A stretch of 34,112 nt of DNA, from contig NW_019775693.1 in the NCBI RefSeq assembly GCF_001039355.2, positions 195,286 through 229,397 on the forward strand, given 5' to 3'. Both the position numbers and the translations under genes were made by a program. The DNA is from Lingula anatina (lineage: Eukaryota > Brachiopoda > Lingulata > Lingulida > Lingulidae). The notes beneath the pieces are model-generated. The model worked only from the letters and a program-made list of their open reading frames with translations. It was not told the origin of the DNA and searched no databases. This document shows positions 21,825 through 32,924 of this stretch, one piece after another (the first letter of the stretch is position 1; each line of letters begins with the position of its first letter).

Positions 21825-24800
21825 GGACCAGATGAAATCGAGGAATCTGATGTTGAGGAAGATCAGTATGATGATACAGAGACAGAGACCCGTAGTAAGG
21901 GTAAGTGATGTTTCTTACAGAGGCAGGTTGCATGGGGTCAAATAGTTGGTGGATTGCCTTAAACAAAAATAGTAGAAATAGCATGACTTTGGCAAAGAAA
22001 GTTTTGATAGGTAATTGAGAAAGGGCTTAATTCCTAAATCATTGCCAATAATGAAAAATTGATAACAACAGTACTTTATCTCCTTTAATAGCAAGCTACA
22101 GCAACTACACCGACCAGGAGTATGATAGAATTGACAGCATTATGGGAGAACCTTCAGACCGTGCTCTTATGAGACAACTGCCTCCTGAGGAACAGCTGAA
22201 AATCCAGCAACATGTGGAAGACTTCCGCCTGGAGAAGGCAAAGCTGGATAGAGAAATTGCCAAGTGGGATGATAGTGGAAATGACATCATCATACTGGCT
22301 AAACAGATGTGTATGATCATGATGGAGATGACTGATTTCACTCGGTAAGAACATGATATATAGGAAAAATTTTCATCATTCATGTTTCAGTTACAGAAAG
22401 TTTTTATAAGCTTGATGGTACTGTTTTATTTCAGTGCAGCTTAAACTGTTGTTTTTGCAGCATTGATATTTATCAAATTAAAGCAGCAGGAATGATCATG
22501 ATATCATTTTTCACATTGTATTTTATGTAATAATAAAATGTATTTCCAGTGGTCGTGGTCCACTGAAGTCCACTATGGATGTCATCAATGCTGCCAAGAA
22601 GATCTCAGAAGCTGGAACTAATCTGGACAAACTGGCTAGAACAATTGCTGACCAGGTATTATACTTGCTGATTCTGGCATGTGTTGCTGTCATGATATGA
22701 TTTCGAACCAGCATTTTGGTTATAATATAGATGTAGTATATATGAACAGAAACTGGTATATTTATAAGTAATAAGTAACACACATTTTATTCAGAAAAGA
22801 ACAAACAGAATAAGAATTACATGTTGACTTAATTGTTTGTTTTTGTATTAATGTTTATCATGCTCTGGTCTCTTGCAGAATTTAGCCCAAAAAAGAAGCA
22901 CCAAGATGAATCTGGTCCCTTTCCCATATGAACTTTTGCTTTGCATAAGATATTTTCTTATCAACCTACTCGGTGACAAATATTGTACTCTGTTTCTAAT
23001 TAATGTTTGTTTTTTCAGATAGTAAACTTATGTTGTATTTTCATTGAGACACTCCCAATGTATATTAACATTATTCATCATTGTTGTATCCCAATCATCC
23101 CTTGGTAATCACCTATTTAGTCTAGAGTCATACAGGACTAGTGTGCATATTTTCCACTTACAGTGTCCAGATTCCAGGTCCAAGGAAGATTTAAAAGCTT
23201 ATTTGAAGAGCATAGCTCTTTTTACACATCAGTTGAACATCACTGGCAAAGTGAAGTCTGATGTGATCACTTTGGACAGTGGGGAAGTACTGTTATCAGG
23301 GGTAGGTAACGACTGAGAGCCGTCGTGGTTGCTGGGTTGTCTGTCTGGTGGTCAGACAGCTGTGTAGCATGGAGGAGACAGTACATGAATACAAGAACTA
23401 ACCTGTCCCTGGCTGGTGCCACTGCATGGATATGGAGGTGCCAGCACTAATCAACCACTAGTATCCATAGCCTGGTTTTAACCTTTGCATCCCCAGGTTA
23501 TTAAGAGAGCTACAGGTGCATGGTGGTTGACAATGATCTGGTAGGGTCATGGTATTTGACCTTTAGCCCCTCCCCCACACTCCCGTCCCAACAGTAGACA
23601 GTCATCATAGAGTGGCGGCTGTGCCTTGTCCCCTGCCCCCCACATATATATCACTAACATGCTAGTTCCTCATCCACTTTTCAGTGCCCAGATTCAATCT
23701 CCAAGCGTGATTTGCTGTCATATCTGAAGCAGATCACGCTGTTCACGCATCAATTGAACATCACAAGCAAAGTGAAAGCTGATGTCACCACCCAGGGTGG
23801 CGAGATGTTATTGACGGGGGTATGTAGTAAACAACACCCACCCATCTGTGCAATGCAGTGGCCATTGATGTTGCTGTTGTGGTTGGTTGCGTTGCTGGTT
23901 TTCCTGTAACAATCCATAGTTGTTGTTGTGGCTTGTGTTGCATGCTTCATGAGGTGTGTGTATCTTGCATTTTAGTGCCCTGTTTCTGATTCCAAGAAAG
24001 ACTTAATTGCATATCTCCAACGTATTGCCTTGTACTGTCATCAGTTGAACATCACCAGCAAGGTCAAGGCTGATGTCACTAACATCAGTGGAGAGCTCAT
24101 AGTGTCCGGGGTATGTAGTATTAATAAAGATTGCTTTCTAGGGACTTGGGCATACTACTGCAGGTATAAGAGTCCCACCTTCCTCTTCCTCCAACCAGCT
24201 CCCTGCTATCCCATCCCATCCCATCTTATTTACCGTGTACATCTGCTGATAGTAAGTCAGGATACATGGGCATGAATACTTCATGGTAAAGAATCAAAAA
24301 TATCAATAAGCAGTCTTTTTGCTTTCATTTAATTGGTTGACAGTTTTGATTGATAAAATAATAGTGCTGAATTAATAGTGCTAAAAATACATTCTTATTG
24401 TTGCTTTCATGCTACTGTATCATTGACATATTAATTTATAGAAATGTAGAAACATATTCTGTAGAGTGCACCACAATATTCTTATGTGCATTTGAGTTTA
24501 AGCACCTCCCACTATAGTATGTCCAAGTCCCAGTGTTATAACTGGGGTTATTGCTCAACTAGACACATGATGTTGTTTGCCTAGTTGTTGTTATACACAG
24601 AATATGCTAAGGTGGATTTTTAACCTTGTAATACAAACACTAATAAGGGGAGTGGATTTATGGGTATAACAGAATTTTTGATTACTGACCAAATCGTGAT
24701 TTTGTTATAACTTCCCGATATTTGGTGCTGTAAAGTAAAAGAAATGTTTACAGGTTAGATGGCCACCAACACAGATGAATGGTTAAGCACACTGTCCTTG

Positions 24801-25367
24801 TAGTATTTTAATTTTGATTATAGGAACTTGTTTTTTTTTTCAAAAGTGTTGTAGTATTTAGTTTATATATATATAGTTTAGGCAAATATGTATCTTTATT
24901 GGTAGATTATATCTTAAGTCTGCATAGATGTATCTCTTTTTGTCATTAGATGCCTTTTTTTGCAAGCTTTGCCATCATTTGTTTTCAACATCTATGATCT
25001 TCATTATAATTTTTTTGTTTCAGTAAAGTTATATTGATTTGTATTGACGGGAATTTTGGCACTTTATATAAAATTGAAGTTGTACATAGTGATTTTTTTT
25101 ATTTAACACTCAGTGTTTTTCATGCTGTTGTGTACACTATTGATAAAATCTATCAATGCGTGCACTAAATTTTGCAACTGAAAAAAAAAATGCTTGCAGT
25201 GGTCAACATGTGCAGTGTATTGTCAACAGGAAAAATGAAATGACTAGGAAAATAAGAATTATTTAGATGCATTAGATATGTGCCCATATAAAATTTGAAT
25301 GAAGAAACATTCTCTAGCAAGTACCCCCTTACTGTCAAAAGGCAATTGACCCTCCCCCCCCCCCAAA

Positions 25368-25420
<53 letters not shown>

Positions 25421-26404
25421 GAAATTAAAAAATAATAGAAATGCCCTTTTCACAAGGAAGGCAATGATTGGAAAATGTCCACTGTCAATATCTTGGGTCT
25501 ATTAAAGTTAAGTCCCACTGACTGTATTTGTACAAATAATTTATTTGCTAAAATTTACCAGCAATTAGTGGGATTAGAAATTACTTTTTTATGTCTCATC
25601 TACTTGTAATTTATGAAGTCCGCCACAAAATGTGTACAATATTTTTACCTTTTACCTGTTTCTCTAGCTTGACAGTGCCACCTCTCTGATCCAAGCAGCC
25701 AAGAATCTTATGAATGCTGTGGTCTTGACCGTCAAAGCATCTTATGTGGCTTCCACCAAGGTAATTGAGTAACTGTACACGTAGTGCACAGTTATGCCTA
25801 ATATATATTTTTTTACAGCAACATCATGAAAAAACATTTTAATTAGTTACGAGCGTAAACCAAAAGCACTGGTACATTTCCCAAGTTTTTAATGCATTTT
25901 GAATGATTTTCAAAGTATTTCATATTTATATTTACTTCTGTATTTGATTGATTTCAGTATCAACGATCTCAGAAGGGTGTCAATGTAAGTATATCAGTTG
26001 TATATAATAAAAGGAACTGCTTAATTTAATCACTATTAAAAAAATTTGTAAGAAAATCACTTGTGACGGGAAAGTAACTGCAATAGGTATGTCGAACCTT
26101 ACAAAAAAGTTCCAAGGCAGTTTTGATAATAAGTATCACAAAGAAAAATGAAACGCCTCCAATGTTAGTCTGATGTCAGTGGGCATTGTTACACATAATA
26201 TGCTTGTTGAAGTTCATTATTTTTCTGGCATTTTGATTTCAGTCCCCTGTTGTCTTATGGAAGATGAAGCCTCCAGAGAAGAAAGCACTTGTCCGTCGAG
26301 AGGATCCTGAGGAAATTACATCCAAGATCAGAAAGAGTGCTAAACTGAAGACTATCCATGTTGTGAAGGAATTGAGCGAATTTACAGAAATAGACAGTTT
26401 TTAA
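21825..26404 (+). CDS. Alpha-catenin, C-terminal part (actin-binding domain and tail)
   Basis: Alpha-catenin links the cadherin/beta-catenin complex to F-actin at adherens junctions. Exons: 21825-21900, 22092-22344, 22550-22655, one of three alternatives (23164-23301, 23685-23819, 23976-24110), 25668-25760, 25958-25984 and 26243-26404 (TAA). All junctions are GT-AG with consistent phases (0, 1, 2, 0, 0, 0, 0), giving 283 residues with the second or third alternative, or 284 with the first. Order: an acidic linker (DEIEESDVEEDQYDD); then the vinculin-homology/actin-binding domain, with the near-invariant family stretches KWDDSGNDII and AKQMCMIMMEMTDFTR and the later LIQAAKNLMNAVV and TVKASYVASTK; then a basic tail with LWKMKPPEKK and final LSEF. 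About the first 620 residues of a usual 900-residue protein are missing upstream of the N at 21731. It is convergent with the RNF220-like gene. Assignment to alpha-catenin is secure; the paralogue type (E, N or the single invertebrate form) is not. Confidence 0.97.
23164..23301 (+). CDS. Alpha-catenin alternative exon A
   Basis: First of three tandem versions of one exon. Acceptor ttttccacttacag, donor GTAGGT, 138 bp, 46 codons, phase 0-0. It begins CPDSRSKEDLKAYLKSI and continues ALFTHQLNITGKVKSDV. It aligns to human alphaE-catenin residues 767-811 (numbering counted from recalled sequence). It has one codon more than the other two copies and the human segment (ITLDSGE against TTQGGE). About 71% identical to exon B by eye. 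Residues corresponding to L785, I792 and V796 on the actin-facing helix are conserved. Intact frame and splice sites argue against a pseudo-exon. Confidence 0.93.
23685..23819 (+). CDS. Alpha-catenin alternative exon B
   Basis: Second tandem version. Acceptor ccacttttcag, donor GTATGT, 135 bp, 45 codons, phase 0-0. It begins CPDSISKRDLLSYLKQI and continues TLFTHQLNITSKVKADV, ending GGEMLLTG. It shares LFTHQLNIT with exon A rather than the LYCHQLNI type of exon C and vertebrates. About 62% identical to exon C by eye. The intron before it is 383 bp and the one after 156 bp. Confidence 0.93.
23976..24110 (+). CDS. Alpha-catenin alternative exon C (vertebrate-like form)
   Basis: Third tandem version. 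Acceptor gcattttag, donor GTATGT, 135 bp, 45 codons, phase 0-0. It begins CPVSDSKKDLIAYLQRI and continues ALYCHQLNITSKVKADV, ending SGELIVSG. AYLQRIALYCHQLNI is nearly identical to vertebrate alpha-catenins, so this is probably the ancestral-like, general-purpose version. Its first ten intron bases (gtatgtagta) are identical to those after exon B. Confidence 0.95.
24111..25667 (+). other. Alpha-catenin intron after the alternative exons
   Basis: Contains no fourth copy of the alternative exon that I can find. It has AT-rich simple sequence, a short (TA)n near 24866 and a C-run plus a 47-base A-run at 25355-25415. Nothing else recognised. Confidence 0.7.
25369..25415. repeat. Poly-A tract (47 bases) preceded by C-run
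   Basis: An uninterrupted A-run of about 47 bases follows a C-rich stretch (about 25352-25364). No retroelement body is recognisable upstream of it. Its length may be unreliable in the assembly. Confidence 0.9.
25958..25984 (+). CDS. Alpha-catenin 27-bp microexon
   Basis: Nine codons (YQRSQKGVN) between acceptor gatttcag and donor GTAAGT, phase 0-0. It corresponds to the YQKSQ region after the conserved ASTK motif in vertebrate alpha-catenin. Because it is a multiple of three, skipping would keep the frame. Confidence 0.85.
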
Positions 26405-26422
26405 AGATCAGCTTTTAAAGAC

Positions 26423-26428
26423 AATAAA
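26423..26428 (+). terminator. Polyadenylation signal of alpha-catenin
   Basis: AATAAA only 18 bases after the stop codon at 26402-26404. A further AT-rich 3' region follows, so longer 3' UTRs are possible. Confidence 0.5.
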
Positions 26429-29400
26429 GACATTATTTTCAATTTCTAACATTTCACACACATAATATTGAAATGTCCTCTTCAAAGTAATATTGCTTTT
26501 CTAAGTATAAAGAAGTAGACATTATATATAATGAGTAGATATTGAATGAGTTTTAGGGGAAACGGACATATTGTTCATGAAGTAAACTTGGCATTTATCA
26601 TCAGTCTCGGGAAGACATTAAAAAATTGAATCATTTAATTAAATGTATATATCATTAAAAGATTGCTGCTCTTAATGATTTAATAGTAAGGCAGTTGAGA
26701 ACAGTCATGTTAGAATCTACCCAAGATGAGAGCTTGAATTCTATTTAATATGTAGTATCATAGCTTCATTCTATAATTGAATCTCAGCACATTTACCCCT
26801 CTTGTACATATGAATAGCCTGCTTGTTCAAGCATATTATTTATCTTGGGGGTAATAACTGAATATGGAAAGATTTTTTGTATGAAATGAATTTTACTGGG
26901 TTATGTATCACACATATACACAGAGAGAGAAAATTGTTCTTTAACATCTGTGGATTCTTTTTGGTACTATTGAAGAGGGTAATCAGTATCATTGCATCTT
27001 ATCTTTAGAAATATGTGGCTTATGATGAATATTTTCTAGAATGAAAAATAAGTAGTTTGACAATATTGAGGAGAGACATGGAAAGGACTGGAAACAAAAG
27101 AAATTATCACATATACAATCTTGATTTGCATTACATATTGATATGCCAACATTCCATAAATTAGCATTATCCACACCTTTTAAGTTTTGTAGAATCTTAC
27201 AGTAGAGCAAGTGAAGTCAATAAAGCTGTCTGCTTATGACATATTGCATCATCTTTGACTTTTACTGAGGGTCTAAACAGTTCAAAACATAACTACATGG
27301 GGTACTGTATCTAAAAGTACTCTTTGCTTGACATAATTGCACTAACATCAACATGATGGGTTATGCAGGTCAATTACCCATACAATTTCCATTATTGAAG
27401 GATTGCAGGTTCAAGAGAGGTTCTTATAATTCCTACCCTGAGTGTCAGGGCCACTGTGAAGCTAGCTTGTTAACTATTCAAACCTTTTCATGGAATAACT
27501 TTACTGTTTTGCTGATATGGTTATATATGAAATCAAGATCGAGCTGGCAAAACTGAAATCTAGAACCTAGGGTAATAATTCATATAGTTTCATTTTTTGG
27601 GGGGAGACCAAGGTCCAAGATAATTGAAATCATTCTATTTTCGACCTTTTCTGAGGGATTGTTGAATTTACAGGCCTCCTGGTAACATATAAATTGGTCC
27701 TTTAGCAACAATGCAGTGAGATTGAGAAACTGTTAAAGAAAGCATCACAGGCTGGTATCTTTTCAACATGATGTTAGGAATTTTGTCAGAAAATGATTTT
27801 TAATGACATCTTAGTGGAATGGTTGTTCATGGGTTATATATAGTATGGAATCAAAGATATGTCCAATTCTCTTTAAACTTTTTGTGTTAATTTGCATAAA
27901 CAGGTTATTAATTAATTAATTAATTAATGTATTTATTAATTTATTATGTTAATTGATCAATTAACTTAGAAAAACGCCTTGACATGAATATTGGACAAAA
28001 CTAAAAGCAGAACATTATTGACCTATATTTTCTTGTGCACAAATTAATCATATACACATATGCAGTCACAAGTCAAAATATATCATAATTTTGAAAAAGG
28101 GGTCTGTTTAATGCTTGTTTTCTTGTTTACTTTTCAAATAATTAATCCCAGACTAAAAAGGTTTCCTGTTAAAATTCAGAAATGCAGATCTCTCGTCTCG
28201 TCTTAAATACACATTGGTGAACAAAAGAAATCGACAGAGGTAGGAGAAAAGTTTTCCTAGCTAAGTACGGTATTCTAGCATGCTAAATGAGGTAACCCAA
28301 TTCACTCCATTTAAAATATTTCGCACACATAAGACAGAAGTAGTTTTGAGGGGATTAGCTATTACTCAGATTTATTTGTTGCCCCCGTAGAGGCGTTCAA
28401 AAATTGCACTACCGACGGTATTTCACGTCGTCAGTGCGGGGTATTGGGTATAGTTTTCAACTAGCAATAACCACGCCTCGGATAAACCTCATTGGCTATG
28501 GTACCGCCACTGCGCAAAGCTGAAGCTCTTATGTAGGTCAACCTCTTAAGTGTAAAGAGAGTTACTTTAAGTACACAGGTAGACGCTTATCCATACCAAG
28601 ATACTTTATAAGCTATATAAATACAAAATATCAGTATTATACAATTTCAATCAACACATTTCATATAACTTTTATGTTTTATAATATTGATAATTTTAAA
28701 ATTACAAAATTTACCTTTCTACATGATATAAAGGCTATTTAAAAAATTATCTTTTATCAAGTGTGTTGGTTGCGAGAAGATCACATCTACCACATCGCTA
28801 GAATTTTACAGGTAAATGTAATTTCAATCTCAATGTAAACAAGATAAGATGCCCGTAAAAGCTTAGAGTCAAAATGGAACATTAAAAAAATCTCAACTTT
28901 TTGTTTCTCTTGACACCAAAATGAAAAAGAATCAAGTTATCATGCAGGTAAACCTGCGTATGACACAGTTTTCAGTTGGTCGCAAAATCGGATTTATTGG
29001 TAAAACATTGACTCAGTTATTAATTAACACACACAATGTTAACATAAACGGCAAATGGATTGTTGTTGTACAGATGTTTAGTAAAATGATCTAAACAGTA
29101 ACAATAAATTAATAATATTTGGCTTTTAATGTTACATGTTAACATCGTTGGCTATGTTACTTACGGGTACGTACTGCATGTTTACGTAGCAAAAAAAAAA
29201 GTAAATATTTGACCATCAAAGTACTTAATTTACAGTAACTGTGATCTTAACCCTTATGAGAAAGATCATATCAAGGAATTTTACATTTTACGTAAAATGG
29301 GTTACAGGCTGTAGTGATTAATAGTACATTTGTACATGTGCAAGGGGTTTTCGCGCAACGTTTCCTCCAATCATTGCTCATTATTCCTGCACTTGGATTC

Positions 29401-30442
29401 TCTTTCATTTCTTGTTTAACAAATTGGTTTCAAGTTAGTGATGTTTTATTTTCCTTTCTAAAGTGGGATTTTCATCCCAATTCTGGTCTAGTTATCCATT
29501 TTCAAAAATGTTATATATATATATAAAGCATGCCTTTTCAATAAGTGCACAGAGAGAAGTGGAAGACACAAGACAACAATCTCATGAGTTGCATCTAAAT
29601 AGATTGTAATAGGAACAAACTGGACAGGGCGTTTAGAAATGTATGTTAAAACAATCTCGACAAATTTAACTTTGGCTTCAGCCTTATGAATGCAAATGAG
29701 GATTTAGGTATGAAAAAATAAAAAAAATTATGGTAACTTTTATTGAAGGTTGGAAAGGGGCATCGCATTTATTAAATAGGTGACCATCCATCTTCCAGGG
29801 TTCGTCTTTATTGTATTGTTTTAGCAAAAGAATTACTTTTGAAAATAATTGGTGGCCAATATCAATATTACATGTACATGTGTTTTGATTAAATATAATA
29901 TTATACCAATGAATGTACCAATAAATTGTACAATCAGCACTGCAGACTTGGGTGTCTATTAGATTGCTGAAGGGTCAATCAACATTTATTTAAAATAAGT
30001 TGGTTTACAAAATTCAGTGCAATTTCCTATATACAATCTGCTGTGCATAACAAATGGAAGAACCCTGCTCATAAATTAGCATTACTAACATAACAGAATA
30101 AGTATTTCAAGGCTTATCAGTATTGTTACATTTAACAATGCAACTACTTCAAATGGAAGCAGCAAGGGCACCACAATAGTTGTAACTATCCATTTTAATC
30201 TTAAAAGTAAAAAAACATCAACTCTATATTGAAAATGTTAGGTAAGGGGAAGCAGTCTCTACTTAATAATCACATTTGCAATAAAGAAAATACATCAAGC
30301 CTGAGCTTTAAAAATTCTCTCTAGAATTCTTGTGCTGTTAGACCAGAGATCACATGGTCACAAACAGGAACAACATGGCATGTTTGCCTCTCCTGAGCAT
30401 GCCTTTATGATGACCATAAATTCTGCAGTTACACGAAAACAA
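26429..30442. other. Region between convergent genes
   Basis: No convincing gene on either strand; ORFs such as 27353-27556 and 29314-29526 are AT-rich with no splice or similarity support. It includes an (ATTA)n repeat at 27907-27929 and a GC-richer, CpG-containing stretch around 28190-28570 with an imperfect inverted repeat (GAGGCG at 28390-28395 against CGCCTC at 28474-28479) and an ATTGG box near 28491. A (TA)n tract lies at about 29511-29525. Parts are probably 3' UTR of the two neighbours. Confidence 0.6.
27907..27929. repeat. (TTAA)n simple repeat
   Basis: About six units of a four-base AT repeat (ttaattaattaatt...). Simple sequence. Confidence 0.9.
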
Positions 30443-30448
30443 TTTATT
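30443..30448 (-). terminator. Candidate polyadenylation signal of the RNF220-like gene
   Basis: AATAAA on the minus strand (plus-strand tttatt), about 207 bases after the stop codon at 30657-30655. Other AT-rich candidates lie further on. Confidence 0.35.
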
Positions 30449-30654
30449 CATAGACAGTAGAAGCAGCAGTCAAGTAATATTGTCTGCTATTATGTACAAA
30501 TAGCTCTCCCGTTTATCTTCGTGGTGTCCTGGAGACATTTAATCAACTACCAGTGCCTTAGTGACAAAGGCATGCCCAGACAATATTAGGAAGATGCTGA
30601 ATATAATGCAGTTCTTAGTCTGTTGGGGTTTGTTGTTGTACTTCCAGACACCTC

Positions 30655-32924
30655 TTACAGGTAGATTTTCCTGAGGTCTGCAGCAGAGGTGATCATGTTA
30701 CACTGTGGGCACAACTTCTTGGCTCCCTGAAAATGTAAACAGAGAGTATTTTTTGGAAGATAGTCAAAAGAAGTTTATCTTATACCCAAACATGATGTTT
30801 ATTTTACCCTTTTTGACAACATACTGTTAACAATCTTATCATTTTAAGTAATCCGTTTCAGTTTTGTCCACAATATTTAATACTTTACAAATGGATTCAG
30901 ACTTCAAAGATTAACCTGAATAGGACAATTTTACACATTTTAATTTGCAACATTTTGGGGTGTGGCTAAAGAAAGTTCTAACATGACTTGTATACTTACC
31001 AAAGTTCTCAACCAGCACTCTTCACAGTGGACATGCCAACACTGAATGGAGGTTAAAGGGGATGCATAAGGCTCCTAAAACAATGAAAAATTTGTATTTA
31101 TACACTTTTTATAGGTTTTGAGACTGAAACAACTTCACTGATAAAAATATATAAAAAGAGCTGAGGTCTTTGGACATACTAAATACATGTTGATCTTATT
31201 ACATCACCTTTGCTAGTGTGGAAAAATTATTTGAATATCTAGTTTGCATTTGTGCATGCATGTAGAACATATAGAAGCACTTACCATGCATATTAAGCAT
31301 TTAAATTTGTCCCCTTTCTTGGTATGATCTTCTTGATCCTTCACTTTGGCTTTAAGAGCCTGAATGACCTCCTTAGCCTTGGGATCTTGAACCTGGACAG
31401 TTTCAGAACTGGACACAGTCTCGTCCGAGTTGTCTGGACTTTCTGATGTACCAGGTTCTGCTGAAAAGCAAAAATGATGCTTACAGACAATGTACTTTTT
31501 TTTGACACCTTCAACTTTGGCCTAACACTTCATATGAAAGCAATGCACTAGTTAGCTTGAGGAAAAGTTAGCTTGAGAAAAAATTACACCTAAAAAAATA
31601 ATGCAAAACATGTTATATAAACCAGCAAGATCAGAGTTTCTTACCAGAATCAGAGGACCATTTACTTCTGTCTGCAGAAATAGCCTTGGGTTGTGTTCCT
31701 TCCCCTCTAGAAATGAAAATCATCAAAGGTAATTGGTTTGAAGTCCCTCTATTCCATCACAAAAATGTGTTAAATTATTCAAAAGCCTTTTGTCATCACA
31801 AATCTTATTGAATCTCCAAAGTATAATATTTTTTATTTTGGATCCACAAAAAAGTGCTTTTCTAAAATACTCTCTGTTGTGGCTCACCTTAAGACTGCTC
31901 CCCTGAGGGCCTCTCTTTCCTGATCTTCCCCTGAGTCATCAGCACTGCATGGAATGATATCAGCTTCTGTGTACTGGACACCGCCATATTGTTCAGAATC
32001 ATCTCCATCTACATCCAAATTGATATCTTCATCAGACTCGGATCTCTTGGATGTTTGGAAGCCGGAACCTGAATAAAATGGATAAAGATTGCATGTTGTC
32101 AAATTTCAGTGGTCTTAAGTTTTTGCTAAAATTGGTATAAAATTTAACATTTTTGATGTGATGCTTATGTAACCATCATTCATGTTCAGAATAAAATAGT
32201 TCAATCTTACCAGCCATCCCTCCCTGTAACAGAGAGCTGGCTCTAATTCTTTTCTGTCCAGCCCATTCATATTCCTCAAACTGATCCCCTTCAATATCAA
32301 CCACCTCCTCTTCTCCGCTGTCTCGCTGAAAAGATAATTAAATATAAAAAATTCAAAAATATCCTTTTGAATTTTGGCTGGAACTTATCTTAAAATATCT
32401 TTCATTATAGATTATTGAATATCAATAGTGAAGCTACACAAAAGTAAATATTCTAAAATGGAAATGCTTCTATTCTTTTTGCACTTTCATTTTGCCTTAT
32501 ATATAGATTCTAACCAAAACGGCAGGAAATCTGACCCTACTTTTTTGAGACATTTTTCCACATGTTCATTCAGCTCCTCTGGTGTCCCGATCACCTTTTC
32601 ATTGCAAACAGGGCAAGATGTTTCTTCCTGGTTTCTCTTCCTTTTGTTTGTTCTAGCTTTAGCTGAAAAAAGGAAGAATTATAAAGAAATTAGCTAGGGA
32701 ATTTTGTACATTCCCATTAAATAACATGAAATTCCCCTTCCTTTTTTATTTCCATTACATATGTACACCAAAGCCAGAAAAGTAATACTTGATTGGAAAA
32801 AAAAAAAAAAAAAAAAAGAACACCTGCACATGTTTTTATTACTTGAAAGATATAAAAGTATCATAAATGTAAGGTATTCACCTGCTAGCCTATTCTGTCG
32901 GTTTGCTTTGATTCGCAAATACGT
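30655..32924 (-). CDS. RNF220: RNF220-like E3 ubiquitin ligase, C-terminal part
   Basis: A RING E3 ligase; vertebrate RNF220 ubiquitinates nuclear targets and modulates Wnt and Hedgehog signalling. Exons in transcript order: 32924-32882, 32662-32541, 32325-32211, 32068-31888, 31706-31645, 31460-31285, 31074-31000, 30726-30655 (TAA), 846 bp in all, 281 residues, every junction in frame. Order: NRQNRLA; a basic stretch TNKRKRN; a C-x2-C-x13-H-x3-C finger starting CPVCNEKV; an acidic segment with the family signature FEEYEWAGQKRIRA; DLDVDGDD-like and YTEADIIPC and EREALRGAVL segments; a coiled-coil-like ALKAKVKDQED; and a C-terminal RING (CLIC, CWHVHCEEC, CPQC) ending LRKIYL. Orthology to RNF220 rests on this whole ordered set. 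The N-terminal exons lie right of the window. Confidence 0.95.
32799..32817. repeat. Poly-A tract in RNF220-like intron
   Basis: About 20 consecutive A bases between the first two visible exons of the RNF220-like gene. Simple sequence of uncertain exact length. Confidence 0.8.

Noticed and set aside
22880-23010. Possible extra alpha-catenin exon after an acceptor-like ttgcag
   Set aside because: The translated frame (NLAQKRSTK...) has no match to the alpha-catenin family at this place and no clear donor; probably intron.
25259-25453. Poly-Phe/Lys ORF over the poly-A tract
   Set aside because: An artefact of the homopolymer.
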